Source of the DNA: Papilionanthe hookeriana x Papilionanthe teres
Lineage: Eukaryota; Streptophyta; Magnoliopsida; Asparagales; Orchidaceae
Length of the DNA stretch: 64,000 nucleotides
NCBI GenBank assembly: GCA_022702705.1
Contig: CM040434.1
Coordinates: 53,252,953-53,316,952 of the forward strand
Reading direction: 5' to 3'
Of the stretch, positions 21,611-32,887 are shown piece after piece. The position numbers were made by a program, and so were the translations under genes. Each line of letters opens with the position of its first letter. Within the stretch, counting starts at the first letter, position 1. Under the pieces are notes generated by a model that saw only the letters and a program-made list of their open reading frames with translations, searched no databases and was not told the DNA's origin.

Positions 21611-22531
21611 TTGGACATATTACTATCTGCGCTAAATAATAGAATACTCGGAACTTTTCCTAGTAATGTGGAAATAAATCCTAAAGATCAAGGAAAAGAA
21701 CAAATTAAAGCAATACAACTAAGGAGTGGAAAAGAATTAGAACCTCAAATTCAAAAAGTACTTGAAAGCCAAAAAGAGGAAGTGGAAATTGAAAAGGAAA
21801 CAATTCAACAAGATTCAAACTTGGAACATCCTTTAATACCTATGAAAATTTACGTTGAAAAACCCCCACCACCATTTCCTCAACGAGTAGCTCAACATAA
21901 AAAAGATAAACAATTTGTTAAATTCCTTGAAATATTAAAGAAATTAACAATTAATATACCTTTTGTTGAAGCTTTAGATCAGATGCCAAATTATGTAAAA
22001 TTTATGAAAGATATTCTAAATAAGAAAAGAAAATTCACTGATAATGAAACAGTCGCACTTAGTGAAGAGTGTAGTGCTTATTATTCGGAAGAAGCTTCTG
22101 AAAAATTGAAAGATCTCGGTAGTTTCACTATACCTCGCGCTATAGGAGAAAAATTTTATGGAAAAGCTTTGTGTGACTTAGGAGCAAGCATCAATCTAAT
22201 GCCTCTATCGATTTTTAAGAGATTAGGATTAGGAAAAATTACACCTACTTCGAGTAATCCTTCGATTAGTGATCGTTCGGTTACCTATCCTAAGGGAGTT
22301 ATTGAAGATGTGTTAGTAAAGGTGGATAAATTTATCTTCCCAGTAGATTTTATTATTTTAGATATGGAGGAAGATAAAGAAATTCCTATCATTTTAGGAA
22401 GACCATTTTTAGCTACTGGAAAAGCTATGATTGATGTTCATAAAGGAGAATTAACTATGATAGTAAATGACCGAAAAGTTACATTTAATATTGCAAAATC
22501 AATGAAATATCCTCGCGCTAGAAAAAGATGA
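21611..22531 (+). pseudogene. Gag end and retropepsin-like protease of element 2
   Basis: One open frame of 306 codons. The N-terminal part is charged (IQLRSGKELEPQ). It is followed by the Pro-rich PPPPFPQR and a helical linker (KFLEILKKLTINIPFVEAL). The aspartic protease follows: LCDLGASINLMPLSIFKRLG (about residues 190-210; the usual DTGA/S is DLGAS as in Athila), then VDFIILDMEED and IPIILGRPFLATGKAMIDV as the C-terminal flap and ILGRPFL box. The frame is intact, but it is separated from gag and RT by frame breaks. It would process the polyprotein. Confidence 0.9.
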
Positions 22532-22676
22532 TGAATGTTTTCGGATGGAAATACTTGAATATTTACAATAAGAACATTTTAAGGAATATTACGAGGATAA
22601 ATTAGAAAAAGAAAACATCGAATTAATTGAAGATAATCATGAAGAACTAGATTTTATTCGGGAAAGATTTGAATTT

Positions 22677-24328
22677 TTGGATAATATCGAAAATATCGAC
22701 AAGAATATAGTTCCATCAATTATTAAACCTCCCGAACTTGAGCTAAAAATATTAACTGATCATTTGAAATATGCTTATTTAGGTAATTCTTCAACTTTAC
22801 TAGTTATCATTTCATCTGCATTAAACGAATCTCAAGAACAAAAACTTTTAGAAACTTTAAAAAAATATAAAAAAACTTTTGGTTGGACTTTAGCAGATAT
22901 TAAAGGAATTAGTCATTCAATCCGTATGCATAGGATTATTTTAGATGATGAACATAAACCTAAAGCGAGATCCCCAAAGGAGATTAAACCCGATAATGAA
23001 AGAAGTAGTTAAGAAAGAAATTTTAAAATGGTTAGATAATGGTATTATATATCCTATTTCGACGAGTGCTTGGGTAAGCCCGATTCGGTGTGTTCCTAAG
23101 AAGGGAGGAGTGACCGTCATCGCCAATGAAAATAACGATCTTATTCCTATAAGACAAGTTACTTGGATGGCGTATATGTATTGATTATAGGAAATTAAAT
23201 ACCGCCACCGGGAAAGATCACTTCCCTTTACCATTTCTAGACCGGATGTTAGATAGATTAGCTGGACATAAGTATTTTTGTTTTCTAGATGGATACACCG
23301 GTTATCATCAAATACAAATTGCTCCCGAGGATCAAGAGAAAACTACATTTACTAGTCCTTATGGAACTTTCGCTTTTCGAAGAATGCCTTTTGGATTATG
23401 TAATGCACCAAATAACATTCCGAGAGATGTATGATGTCGATATTTAGTAAGTTAATTGACAATGGAATAGAAGTATTTATGGATGATTTCTCCGTATTTG
23501 GAACATCATTTGACACATGCTTAACTCATCTTGAAAAAGTATTAGAAGTATGTGAGAAAACAAATTTAGTTCTAAATTGGGAGAAATGTCAATTTATGGT
23601 TGCGGGCGGCATTGTATTAGTGCATAAAATTTCGGAAAAAGGCATGGAAGTGGACCCTGCAAAAATTCAAGTTATAGCTAAATTACCACCTCCAACTACG
23701 GTAAAAGGGGTAACAAGTTTTCTTGGACATGCTGGATTCTACAGACGCTATATAAAAGATTTTTCAAAAATTACTAAACCTCTATGCCAACTTCTCGAAA
23801 AGGACAAGAAATTTGAATTTACAATCGAATGCTCGAATGCTTTTGAACTCTTAAAAGAAAAATTAATTACAGCACTTATAATAGTTTCACCTAACTGGGA
23901 AAAACCATTTGAGCTTATGTGTGATGCTAGTGATTATGCTTGTAGGAGCGAGTTCTTGGGCAAAGATATGAAAAGATTTTTAAAGTTATATACTATGCTT
24001 AGTAAATCTCTAAATGATGTTGAAGTAAATTATACGATTACGAGAAAGAGAACTATTAGCGGTAGTATATGGTTTTAATAAATTTAGACCTTATCTGATT
24101 GGAACAAAATGTATCGTGCATACTGATCATTCTGCTATCAAATATTTAATGCAAAAGAAAGATTCCAAACCAAGATTAATTAGATGGATGCTATTAATGC
24201 AAGAATTTGATTTTGAGATCGTTAATAAGAAAGGAACTGATAATCAAATTGCGGATCATTTATCAAGATTAGAAAATCATGAATTATCCGATATTGAAAA
24301 TGAAATTATAGACTGCTTTCTACGATGA
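22677..24328 (+). pseudogene. Reverse transcriptase and RNase H of element 2
   Basis: Pieces in several frames form one RT/RNase H. Pre-RT KTFGWTLADIKGISHSI (22677-23012); KEILKWLDNGIIYPI and WVSPIRCVPKKGG (22945-23184); FCFLDGYTGYHQIQIAPEDQ and FAFRRMPFGLCNAP (23246-23434); the catalytic FMDDFSVFG (about 23476-23502); VKGVTSFLGHAGFYRRYIKD; RNase H start LMCDASDYA (23914-23940); and RNase H/connection end HTDHSAIKYLM and ADHLSRLE (24116-24328). All main RT motifs, including the two catalytic Asp residues, are visible, but about four frameshifts or stops separate them. Not functional as it stands. Confidence 0.92.
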
Positions 24329-24410
24329 ACAACTATATAATATCAATGAGTGGAAAATACCATGGTATGCTGATATAGTAAACTATATAGTTAGTAATAT
24401 TTTATCACCT

Positions 24411-25656
24411 ATGCTAACTTTGCAACAACAGAAAAAATTCATCCATGATACGAAAACTTATTTTTGGGATGAACCATATTTATATAAGCAATGTCAGGAT
24501 TTAATTATTAGAAGATGTGTACCTTATGAAGAAACTGAACTAATTATTCAAAAATGTCATGATTCTAATTTTGGAGGACATTTTGGGATTGATAAAACTG
24601 CTTATAAGATTCTACAATCTGGATTTTACTGGCCTACTCTATTTAGAGATGTATATAGATATATTAAAACTTGCGATAAATGCCAAAGAGTAGGAAATAT
24701 ATCTAGAAGAAACGAAATGCCTCTAAACTTTATATTAGAAGTTGAAATTTTTGATGTTTGGGGATTAGATTTTATGGGACCTTTTATTCCTTTGTTTGGA
24801 AACTCATATATATTAGTAGATTGTTGATTATGTTTCCAAATGGATTGAGAGTACAAGCTTTACCTAGGTGTGATGCTAAGAGTGTTTTAAAATTTCGATG
24901 AAAAATATTTTTACTAGATTTGGAATGCCGAGAGTGATTATCATCGACGGAGGAACTCATTTTAGAAATAAATACATTCACAAACTAGTAGAAAAATACA
25001 ATATTACTCATAAGATATCCACTCGCTTATCATCCACGGACTAACGGATTAGTTAAGTATCTAATCGTGAGATTAAACGTATTTTAGAAAAATGCAGTAA
25101 ACCCAAATAAGTTAGATTGGTCTATTAGATTAGACAACTGCATTATGGGCTTATAGGATCGCTTATAAAACTCCGATTGGAATGACTCCTTACGAGCTTA
25201 TATATGGAAAAACATGCCACTTACCAGTTGAATTAGAACATAAAGCATATTGGGCGATTAACGAATTTAATTATAATATGAAGGAAGTCTGGTGAGAAAA
25301 GATTGTTGCAATTAAATGAATTGGAAGAATTAAGAAATGAATCGTATGATAATGATCGGATTTATAAAGAAAAGATGAAATTATGGCATGATCGAGAAGA
25401 TTAATCGAGAGAAATTTTGAACCGGGACAGGAAGTTTTGCTATATAATACTAGATTGAAATTATTTCTCGGAAAATTGAAGTTTCGATGGTTAGGACCTT
25501 GCACCATAACTCAAATATTTTCATACGGAACTATAAAAATCGAAGATCCAAAAGCTTGGACATAAATTTAAAGTTAATGGACATAGATTAAAACCATATT
25601 TCGAAGGTATAAGACCTAACTATAAAGAGGTTTTAATGCTTAGTCGACTCGATTAA
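24411..25656 (+). pseudogene. Integrase of element 2
   Basis: The ORF 24411-24827 carries the zinc finger (CHDSNFGGHFG with its His pair, then CDKCQ) and the first catalytic Asp in VWGLDFMGPF. Beyond a frameshift near 24827, IIIDGGTHF (second Asp, about 24938-24965) and NREIKRILEK-like sequence follow. Next come TPYELIYGKTCHLPVELEHK (25180-25240) and a C-terminal tail ending near 25656. No chromodomain. Frameshifts occur at about 24827, 24890, 25015, 25120 and 25290. Just downstream (25700) is the conserved GGGAGGCAACCCAT word. Confidence 0.9.
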
Positions 25657-25868
25657 TAATTGAAATTAGGTCGGGTCGACGACGTTAAACCAAGCGCTTT
25701 ATGGGAGGCAACCCATATTAGTTATCTATTTTTATTATATCTTAATAGTTAGTTTATATTATTGAAACTTTACTACTCAATTATTATTAAGAATCATCAC
25801 ATATTCGAACCATTATGATGAGAAAAGAAATTATTCGATTTAGAGCGAAATTGGACTTTATTTTGAAA

Positions 25869-26040
25869 TCTCGCCGACGGCGAGGTCGATACTCGCCGAC
25901 AGCGAGGTTAGCGCTTAATTTAATTTAGTTTATTTATAAGCTCGCTGACAGCGAGAAACAAGCCCGCCGACAGCGAGATCACGAAAGGCGGCTTTATAAC
26001 TAAGTCGCCGACGGCGAGAAACCTCCACCGACAGTGAGGA
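25869..26040. repeat. Near-palindrome cluster before the first downstream ORF
   Basis: Six copies: CTCGCCGACGGCGAG near 25870, CTCGCCGACAGCGAG near 25893, then CTCGCTGACAGCGAG, CCGCCGACAGCGAG, GTCGCCGACGGCGAG and a decayed last copy. AT-rich sequence surrounds them. Confidence 0.85.
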
Positions 26041-26172
26041 AGTTATAAAAATGAGTTATATATACTTTAAATGCTGATACTGGACGGTTTCAACACCAAT
26101 TCCTTTGTAAAAACCCATTCTTAAACCATTCTAAGTCCGCCTTCTTCACTAGAATTCATTCCATTCACCATA

Positions 26173-27188
26173 ATGGCCTCCAAATTCTTAGATTCCTCTA
26201 AATGCGGAGTGTTTAACCGGAGGAAATTTGTGAGTGCGGAAGCGCAGCGGATCTTCAACAAGGTTTTGATAAAGAAAAAAGTTATCAAGGAACGGGGATT
26301 TGTCGATCGAGGATTAGAGAATTCCACTAAGAAGATAGAAGAAACGATCGCGCGGCGCTTGCTTGGGAGGTATTTTGTTACACTACGTCCGTTGTTGTTA
26401 TTCCGGTTGTGAAAGAGTTCTACTCTAACTTACATGCGATCAACAATGGGAATGTCTACGTCCGAGGAAGATGGGTGACGTTTACTCCATCAAGAGTAAA
26501 TGAATTATTCTCTATAGAAAACACCCTGGTATGTCACTATTAAAATTTTGTGCCTTTTCGATATAATATGAATGAGATATTTCGATATCTGACTGATGAA
26601 CCGGAAGATTGGGAAATGCGTGAAGACGGGTATGTTAGTTTCTCTGCATCACTTTTGAATCCTGTCTCAAAGCACTGGCACTTTTTCATCTCATCTAAAT
26701 TGTTACCTACTATGAGGGTAAACAAAGTTTCAAAGGAATGCGCTATATTGAATTATTGTATTCAAATTGGATTGCCTATTGATGTTGGATCAATAATTGT
26801 TAAGTCTGCATTGGGTTTAATTGTGCATGGGTCAGTTCACGGACTAGGACACCCATCTACTATTTTTGCATTATACAGTCAGTACCAGGTTTCTTATGAA
26901 GCTTGGGAAAAGGTTCTGTTACCTTGGAAGCCGCTTGATCCTACAGATATGTTCCCTACTTTAGACAATAATGAAGACATTACATTTATCTCTGATAGAG
27001 CTTCACATAATAATCCTATAGAAAGGCCTATTTCAGATAAAATGGAGTTACTTATGAAGAAAATTAATGGAATGGAGAAAGAACTACAGAATGTGAGAGA
27101 TTTAATCAACAATATATCCGATTTATTTAATCACATTGATCTGGAGGATGAAGGAACACTTCGATCATTCCGGACACTTGGAAGCTAG
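26173..27188 (+). pseudogene. First downstream ORF, Transposase_32-like
   Basis: ATG 26173 (MASKFLDSSKCGVFNRRKFV) opens a frame with SAEAQRIFNKVLIKKKVIKE and RGFVDRG. After a frameshift near 26390 come VVKEFYSNL, VYVRGRWVTFTPSRVNELF (26425-26520) and the second ORF (26550-27188) with LNPVSKHWHFFISSKLLPTM, then IGLPIDVGSIIV and GLGHPSTIFALY. It ends in a Glu/Lys/Asn-rich coiled-coil-like tail (MELLMKKINGMEKELQNV). This order fits the plant 'putative plant transposon protein' domain (Transposase_32, recalled from memory). It lies where Athila elements have an env-like ORF. I see no signal peptide or membrane helix. Function unknown. Confidence 0.75.
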
Positions 27189-27721
27189 CTTTCTTCATTT
27201 GCGAGACGGAAGGGTTGGATCATCGAAGAACACGCTTCGGAATTTCCTTCGAGCCTTTCTATAACTTATTTGTACATATCGTCATATAGGAAATATCGGA
27301 GAAGATGAAGATTTGACCTTGAAGAGTAGTAGTAAAGATTTTCATAGTATGTTTGTATTTATGTTATTTGATTTGATTTAGATTTTATTATGTGTGGAGT
27401 GATGACTTGAATATCTCAAACTTAGTTGAGATATGCGTCATAGTTTTGTATCAGCATTTAGTGTGTCGTGGATTGGTTTGAGATGCTGATTGGTAGTAAG
27501 GATTGAAGTTTGAAGTTTGATTATAGAGTTTTAAATTATGTTAGTTTGTATGTCTCATGGATTTCAATATTAAAGTTAATTTGTTGTGTTGTGTGAATTT
27601 GTTTGTGTATAAGTAGCTAATCTTCATATTAAATTAATAAATGATATGATCGAAAATATAATATAAGGCAAATCGAGGTTGAAAATGATTGACGAAATTC
27701 AAAAATTGAAATTTTTAGGAC

Positions 27722-27870
27722 CTCGCCGACGGCGAGAAATCCCGCCGACGAGCGAGATCGATCTCGTCGACAATGAAGAATTTCTCGCCGATGGCGATTT
27801 TTCCCGAAAGTTTTGCCTTATGGAATTAATTAGCTCGGCGACGGCGAGAAAAATCTCGCCGACAGCGAGA
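27722..27870. repeat. Near-palindrome cluster between the two downstream ORFs
   Basis: Copies at 27721-27736 (CTCGCCGACGGCGAG), 27743-27756, 27784-27797 and 27834-27868, with intermediate decayed ones. The remaining spacer (27189-27720 and 27871-28224) is AT-rich and has no gene. A short ORF (27679-27951) is a product of the cluster. Confidence 0.85.
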
Positions 27871-28224
27871 ACGCAAAAAGACCTATATTTGGCCGGTCAG
27901 CCGAGCACTATTCATCATCCCTTCCTAAAATTTTCGAAAAAACCGACCTAGGGCTTGAGAGATCTTGGATTTGAAGCGATTTCAACACTTTTTGACACCG
28001 GATTTCATCTCCCCTTGGTAAGAGCTTCACTCTATGCAAAAATTTTTGATTTTCACCATTGATTTCTTCGACATTGGGATATTTTGAAAAATTTTGAAAT
28101 GTGAAGAAAATACTTGGAAGAATTTCATAGAAATCGATTTAAATGGATTTTAGTTGTTGTGGGAAGCCTTATTAGTAATATTTTGGAGTTTAGTTAAAAT
28201 TTTGTAAATTTCACAGATCGAAAA

Positions 28225-29362
28225 ATGGCTCCACGACAAAAACGTCGAGTAGAGTTCGACGAAAAACGATTCATCAATGCACGAGCACAGGCAAAATATT
28301 TTGAAAATATACAAGGAAGAAAGTGCATTGCGGATCGAGTTTTCAAAAATCCAGGAGGAGAAGTAGAGCGGATTATTAAGGAACGAGACGTTCAATATAG
28401 AGCAGCTGTGGAAGTGGTTAAAGAATTTTATGCCAATTTAACTGCCGCTGAAGATGCACCAGTAAAGGTACGAGGGTTTTTGTAGAATTCAATGCCGCGA
28501 GAATAAACGCGTTCTATGAAGTTCATGACTCGCCCTTTAGCGAGTATGAAACTTTTGGAACGATGGAAGGACCACTTGGAGGAAGTCATTAACTTTCTCG
28601 GCGATGGGACCGAAGTTTGGAAAATTAAGCGACGAGGAAAGAGTGAATTTTCCTCTTTCTAAATTAAATGCAGTCTCCAAAGCCTGGCATTACTTTATTT
28701 GTTCTACTCTGTTACCCACCTATCACCACAGTGAGGTAACACGAGATAGAACAATTCTGAATTTGTGTATTAAGAATAATAGAAGCATCAACATCGGGAG
28801 AATTATTTATCGAAACATCCTGGCCACTCCTCGAAATGAGAGTGGAGCTGGATTGGGACACCCTGGATTAATTTTTTCACTCTGCCAACTCTCTGGAGTT
28901 GTGGCTAGAGATAATGAAGAATGGGTAGAACCAATGAAACCACTCACAGCTGCCAATATTAAGAAGTATGAATCTCATGAAGGGTGGAGAGCAGGAGTAA
29001 GAAGTTATTTCACTCGGTCAGTAGAGATATACCCTCTACTAGCCATGAACCTCCCGAGCCTACCACCCCTACCCTACAAGATCCGATGAATGAGACACTC
29101 GCATAGAAGAAGTTTTGAGCGGTTCGGAGATACAATGGGGAGAAGATTTGATCATTTTGATCGAAAGAATTGATAATCCGGAGAGGAGACATGATTATGA
29201 TAGCGAATATCTCCGGCGACATTCGAATACGAGATTTCATACTATGAAGTCGAACGTCGTTATAGGAGTGGTGATTTAGATGTTGTCTTTCACGAGTGCC
29301 CCAGATATTCACGGTATCATCCTGCTCGGTCTTCTCGGCCTACGAGATCGGGGAGGAGATGA
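28225..29362 (+). pseudogene. Second downstream ORF, diverged Transposase_32-like copy
   Basis: ATG 28225 (MAPRQKRRVEFDEKRFINAR) leads to VVKEFYANLTAAEDAPVKVR. A frameshift near 28475, at a G/T homopolymer, interrupts it. It resumes at 28604 with FPLSKLNAVSKAWHYFICST, LLPTYHHSEVTRDRTILNLC, SINIGRIIYRNI and GLGHPGLIFSLCQLSG. The C-terminal tail, in shifted frames, is rich in Arg and Ser and ends RPTRSGRR before TGA 29360. It has the same domain order as the ORF at 26173 but only modest identity, so the two are old paralogues in one element or were acquired separately. The start of the same ORF is present in element 1 (1-101). Confidence 0.75.
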
Positions 29363-30754
29363 TATAGCACAGGACTTTGATCGTCGAAGAATAGGACTTT
29401 ATTTGTTTTATTTGTTTGATGTTAAGTTATTTTAAAGACTTTATATATTTGTAATATTCAGTACTTTATGTTTTGAGACATTGGATGTTTGTTAGATTAT
29501 TTGCTTAAATTGTTATAGTAGTTTAGTTTTTGTTTTTGTATTAGTTAATTGCATTTTTTTTTATGTTAAATAGGATGTTAGTTTTCTTTAGTATGTTTTT
29601 ATTTTATTCTGTATTATTTTAAGTTGTAAAATTGTTAATCTGTTAGTTCAATGTTTTTAATATGTTAGTAATTCATATGTTTAGTGTAGAGTTAATTTTA
29701 ATTGTTGTATTTAATACTTATCTCAGATTTTATCCCTGTATTTTCTTTAAATTTTTATATATATGGAGAATACTAACGAGTACGAGTTCAATGAAAAATG
29801 AAAAAGGTTTGCAAAAGTTTCAAAGAAAAAGAAATACCTAAACTTCAAAGGTATGATTTATTTACTTTCCTTCTTTTTCATTATTTAGAGTAGATATAAA
29901 AATTTAAGTTTGGGGAGGGGGGGGGGGAGTAAAATACAAATTTAGTTATTAACTTGTTTTCAATTTCTATTTTCAAATTATTATAAAAATGATTTTTATA
30001 GCAAAATTTTCAATTTGATTTAATATGAATTATTATTTTTTAATTATTATAAAAGATTAAATGAAATATTTCTAGTACTTTAATTAATTAAATAAAATAA
30101 ACTATTTGGTTAAAGGGAATAAGAATATAGTAAACTATTTTTAGTAAGGAAAACTATATTCTAAAATTAAAATTCTTAAGTATTCAAGTGAAAAAGAAAA
30201 GATTGAAAATCAATGAAGTAAAAACTATGAAGTATATATAAGCTAAGAAATATTTCTAAGTTTCAAATTTAGGAAAATGAAAATGAAGTTCAAAATTATT
30301 AACGAGTCTCCAGGATACGATAATCCTCATTAAAAAAAAAAAAAAAAGAAAAAAGAAAAAGAAAAAGAAAAATAAGGAGAAACTTGAGGAGATGCCTTAT
30401 CAAAGATTGGCTTCATTTGAATTAACCTAAAGGAAAATAAACTTAGATATTTCCAAACTTATGTTTATGGATTAGAATTTTACCTAATAGTGTTTTCTTG
30501 AATTTCTTATCATATGAATATCTTAAGTAGTTATTCTTTTAAATATAATCATTCTCGAAATGAATAAGTAAACTAGAAATCTTAGACACGATAACTAAAT
30601 AATTTATTTCTATAAAATTAATTAAATTACATGAATTATTTTTGTTTAACTTCATTATGATATTAATTAATCTAATTCATAGTTTATTTAAATTGAAAAA
30701 TCTTATTATAAAACTCATTATTTTTATGTAGTACTAAAAATTACTTGGGGATTT
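29363..30754 (+). other. 3' non-coding region of element 2 with homopurine tracts
   Basis: AT-rich. Two purine runs stand out: a G-rich run (29913-29929) following AAGTTT, and an A/G run of about 40 bases (30332-30372). The PPT proper is probably ACTTGGGGATTT just before the 3' LTR (30743-30754). No ORF. Confidence 0.65.
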
Positions 30755-32418
30755 TGATCGCTGAAAAATTTATTAAGAAATTCATACCTATTTTTGATGA
30801 AATTGCACTTTAAAAAAGGGTATTTTCTTTATTTTGTTGCAGGAATGAATAATTTAGGTGATAAAAGCAAAAATCATAAAAAGGAGCGAATTTGGAGCAA
30901 AATCATGCAATTTAGTCTTCGAGTCGCCGACGAGCGAGATCGAGCCGCCGACGGCGAGGTTACAAGAAGAAAATTCGAAGAATTTATAACCGTCTCGGTC
31001 GACAATGAGCCCGAGCCCGCCGACAATGAGCTAGAGCGGCTTGAAGATCTTCAGAAGCCTCGCCGATAGCGAGGTAGTTCGTCGCCGACGGCGAGGTAGT
31101 TCAAATGGCACGAATACATTGAACTTGGACACTTTTTGAAGGGATGCTTACGCACCTCTTGGTCCTTTGCTTACCTCTATATATGGAGGCCGAAAATCGA
31201 TCTTTAGTGTGCGATCTTTTGTGTCTTTTGTGCGATCTTTTAGTCTTTTGTCTAGTTTTGTGTGCGATCTTTTGTGTCTTTTGTGCGATCTTTTAGTCTT
31301 TTGTCTAGTTTTGTGTGCGATTGTGTGTCTTTAGTGAGTCTTTAGTGAGTTTAGTGAGTAATTAGTGAGTCGTCTCTGTACTTGGAAGGAAGAGTCGAAA
31401 GGAACTACGAGGAGTCCGTTTGGGGATAAATCGAGATAAGTATTTATTGTTTTTAACTTTAAATGAAATCCATGCTTAGTTTAGTTCACATGCATTCGAG
31501 TAGTTTATTAGTCTTTCTCCTCGTTTATGAAATTAAGTGACTTGATGAAATTAAAATAGAGATACTTTTATATATATTAATAAATTGTGATAATTTTTAC
31601 TTAAAACTTAATTTACTTTCAACTCGGCCATTTGATTTGTTAAAATGTGTTGATTTACAACTATAGTAAAAATTACATCCGATATTCGGGAATTCAAAAG
31701 CCTTGGAAGGAAGGTGCAAATAAATAGGGAAATAATATCACTTGGGCGTAGAATTGAGCATTTTAGTGTGACGGATCGAAATATTCAATTCGGTCCTATT
31801 GTTTGAGAGTCGAAGTGTAGATGTTAGCCCTCGGGCGAGGGAACGTGGGAGCTCGAAGTGGCGGTCGGTATCCTCCCGACCTAGCCGCGGATTCGGTAAT
31901 CAAACATAGGATTAGTCAATATTCTTTACACTGGACCAAATGGTAAAGAATAGGAATGCTCCTATTTGTCATAATACCTTAAAATTATCTATTTAAATTC
32001 ATCGATCACTTAAATTTCTAAACGAGGGAAAGATACTTTTTACGAATAGTTAAGACTTATTTAGCAATTAGTTTAATTTCCTGCACTTTCAATACGTATT
32101 AATTTTCTACTTAGTTAAGTTACTTAATTAAAATACTTAGTTTACTTTATTGCGCTCAAATTTAAAATTCCAAATTTTCGTATACTATTTTAAAAATTAT
32201 TATTATTATTTTAAATTAGTTGTTATTTAATTTTCTCTTTCCCTGTGGGATCGATAACCGAGACTCCACTAGAGCCTCGTATTACTTGATACGATACGTA
32301 TACTTGCGTAGCATCCACAACATAAACAATTACAATTCTATACATATAAATAGCGGGGTCAAGTTTTTGGCGTCGTTGCAATTAAATTAAAAATATCATA
32401 ATATAAAATTGTGGGTCA
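30755..32418 (+). repeat. 3' LTR of element 2
   Basis: 1664 bp, co-linear with 18560-20227. Includes the near-palindrome cluster 30924-31100, TATA 31178-31185, the 53-bp duplication 31207-31312 and the internal LTR-end/PBS copy up to 32379. After 32418 the sequence returns to element 3. Confidence 0.95.
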
Positions 32419-32681
32419 AGAATCTAATGCTTAGTCACTCAGAATAAGCTTTGGGTATGTCAGGCTGAAGATGATAAACCTAGCGCTTTGTTGGAGGCAA
32501 CCCATAGTTATCGGTGTGATTTGCTTTATGTTTGCTTTGTGTGCTTTGTTTAGTTTGATTGGAGATTATGTGCTAGTATTTTGAAGTTTATATGCTATAG
32601 TGGTGTTATTGGACCTTATTTGATGACTTAGAGAAGTCAGAATGAAGATTTGGACATTTAGCAGACCTGTGCTAAAATGAG

Positions 32682-32721
32682 CACTAGCGGCTATGCGCCG
32701 CAGGTTGGTGCTTAGGCGCAG
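32682..32721. repeat. GC-rich motif patch of element 3
   Basis: Contains CGGCTATGCGCCGCAGG and GGTGCTTAGGCGCAGG, which are partial inverted copies of each other (GCGCC and GGCGC). A second patch at 33681-33770 repeats the theme (CGGCTAAGCGCC, GGTGCTTAAG, CGACTATGCG). Different bases from the element 2 motif, same relative location around the downstream ORF. Confidence 0.5.
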
Positions 32722-32887
32722 GAGTTTCAAAAAATGTAAAAAATTGGTTTCTAGTAGACTAAGACTTGGGGAAGCAGATTTGGGAGTATTTGGGAGTTTT
32801 AACACGTCTAGGGTCGGTTTTATGATTCCCAAGTCTATAAAAGGGCCTGAATTAAAGAAATACTTGCCTTAGTTCTTATTTTCATTC

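Larger units (their letters stand above)
18560..32418 (+). mobile_element. Athila-like element 2, complete structure, 13.9 kb
   Basis: Two LTRs (18560-20227 and 30755-32418, both TGATCGCTG to GGGTCA), PBS, gag, protease, RT/RNase H, integrase, two Transposase_32-like ORFs, a non-coding 3' region and a PPT-like tract. It sits inside element 3, with a near-perfect 5-bp target duplication. All ORFs carry frameshifts. Some may be sequencing or assembly indels, because they cluster at homopolymers and CG sites, but several are real stops. Confidence 0.95.
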
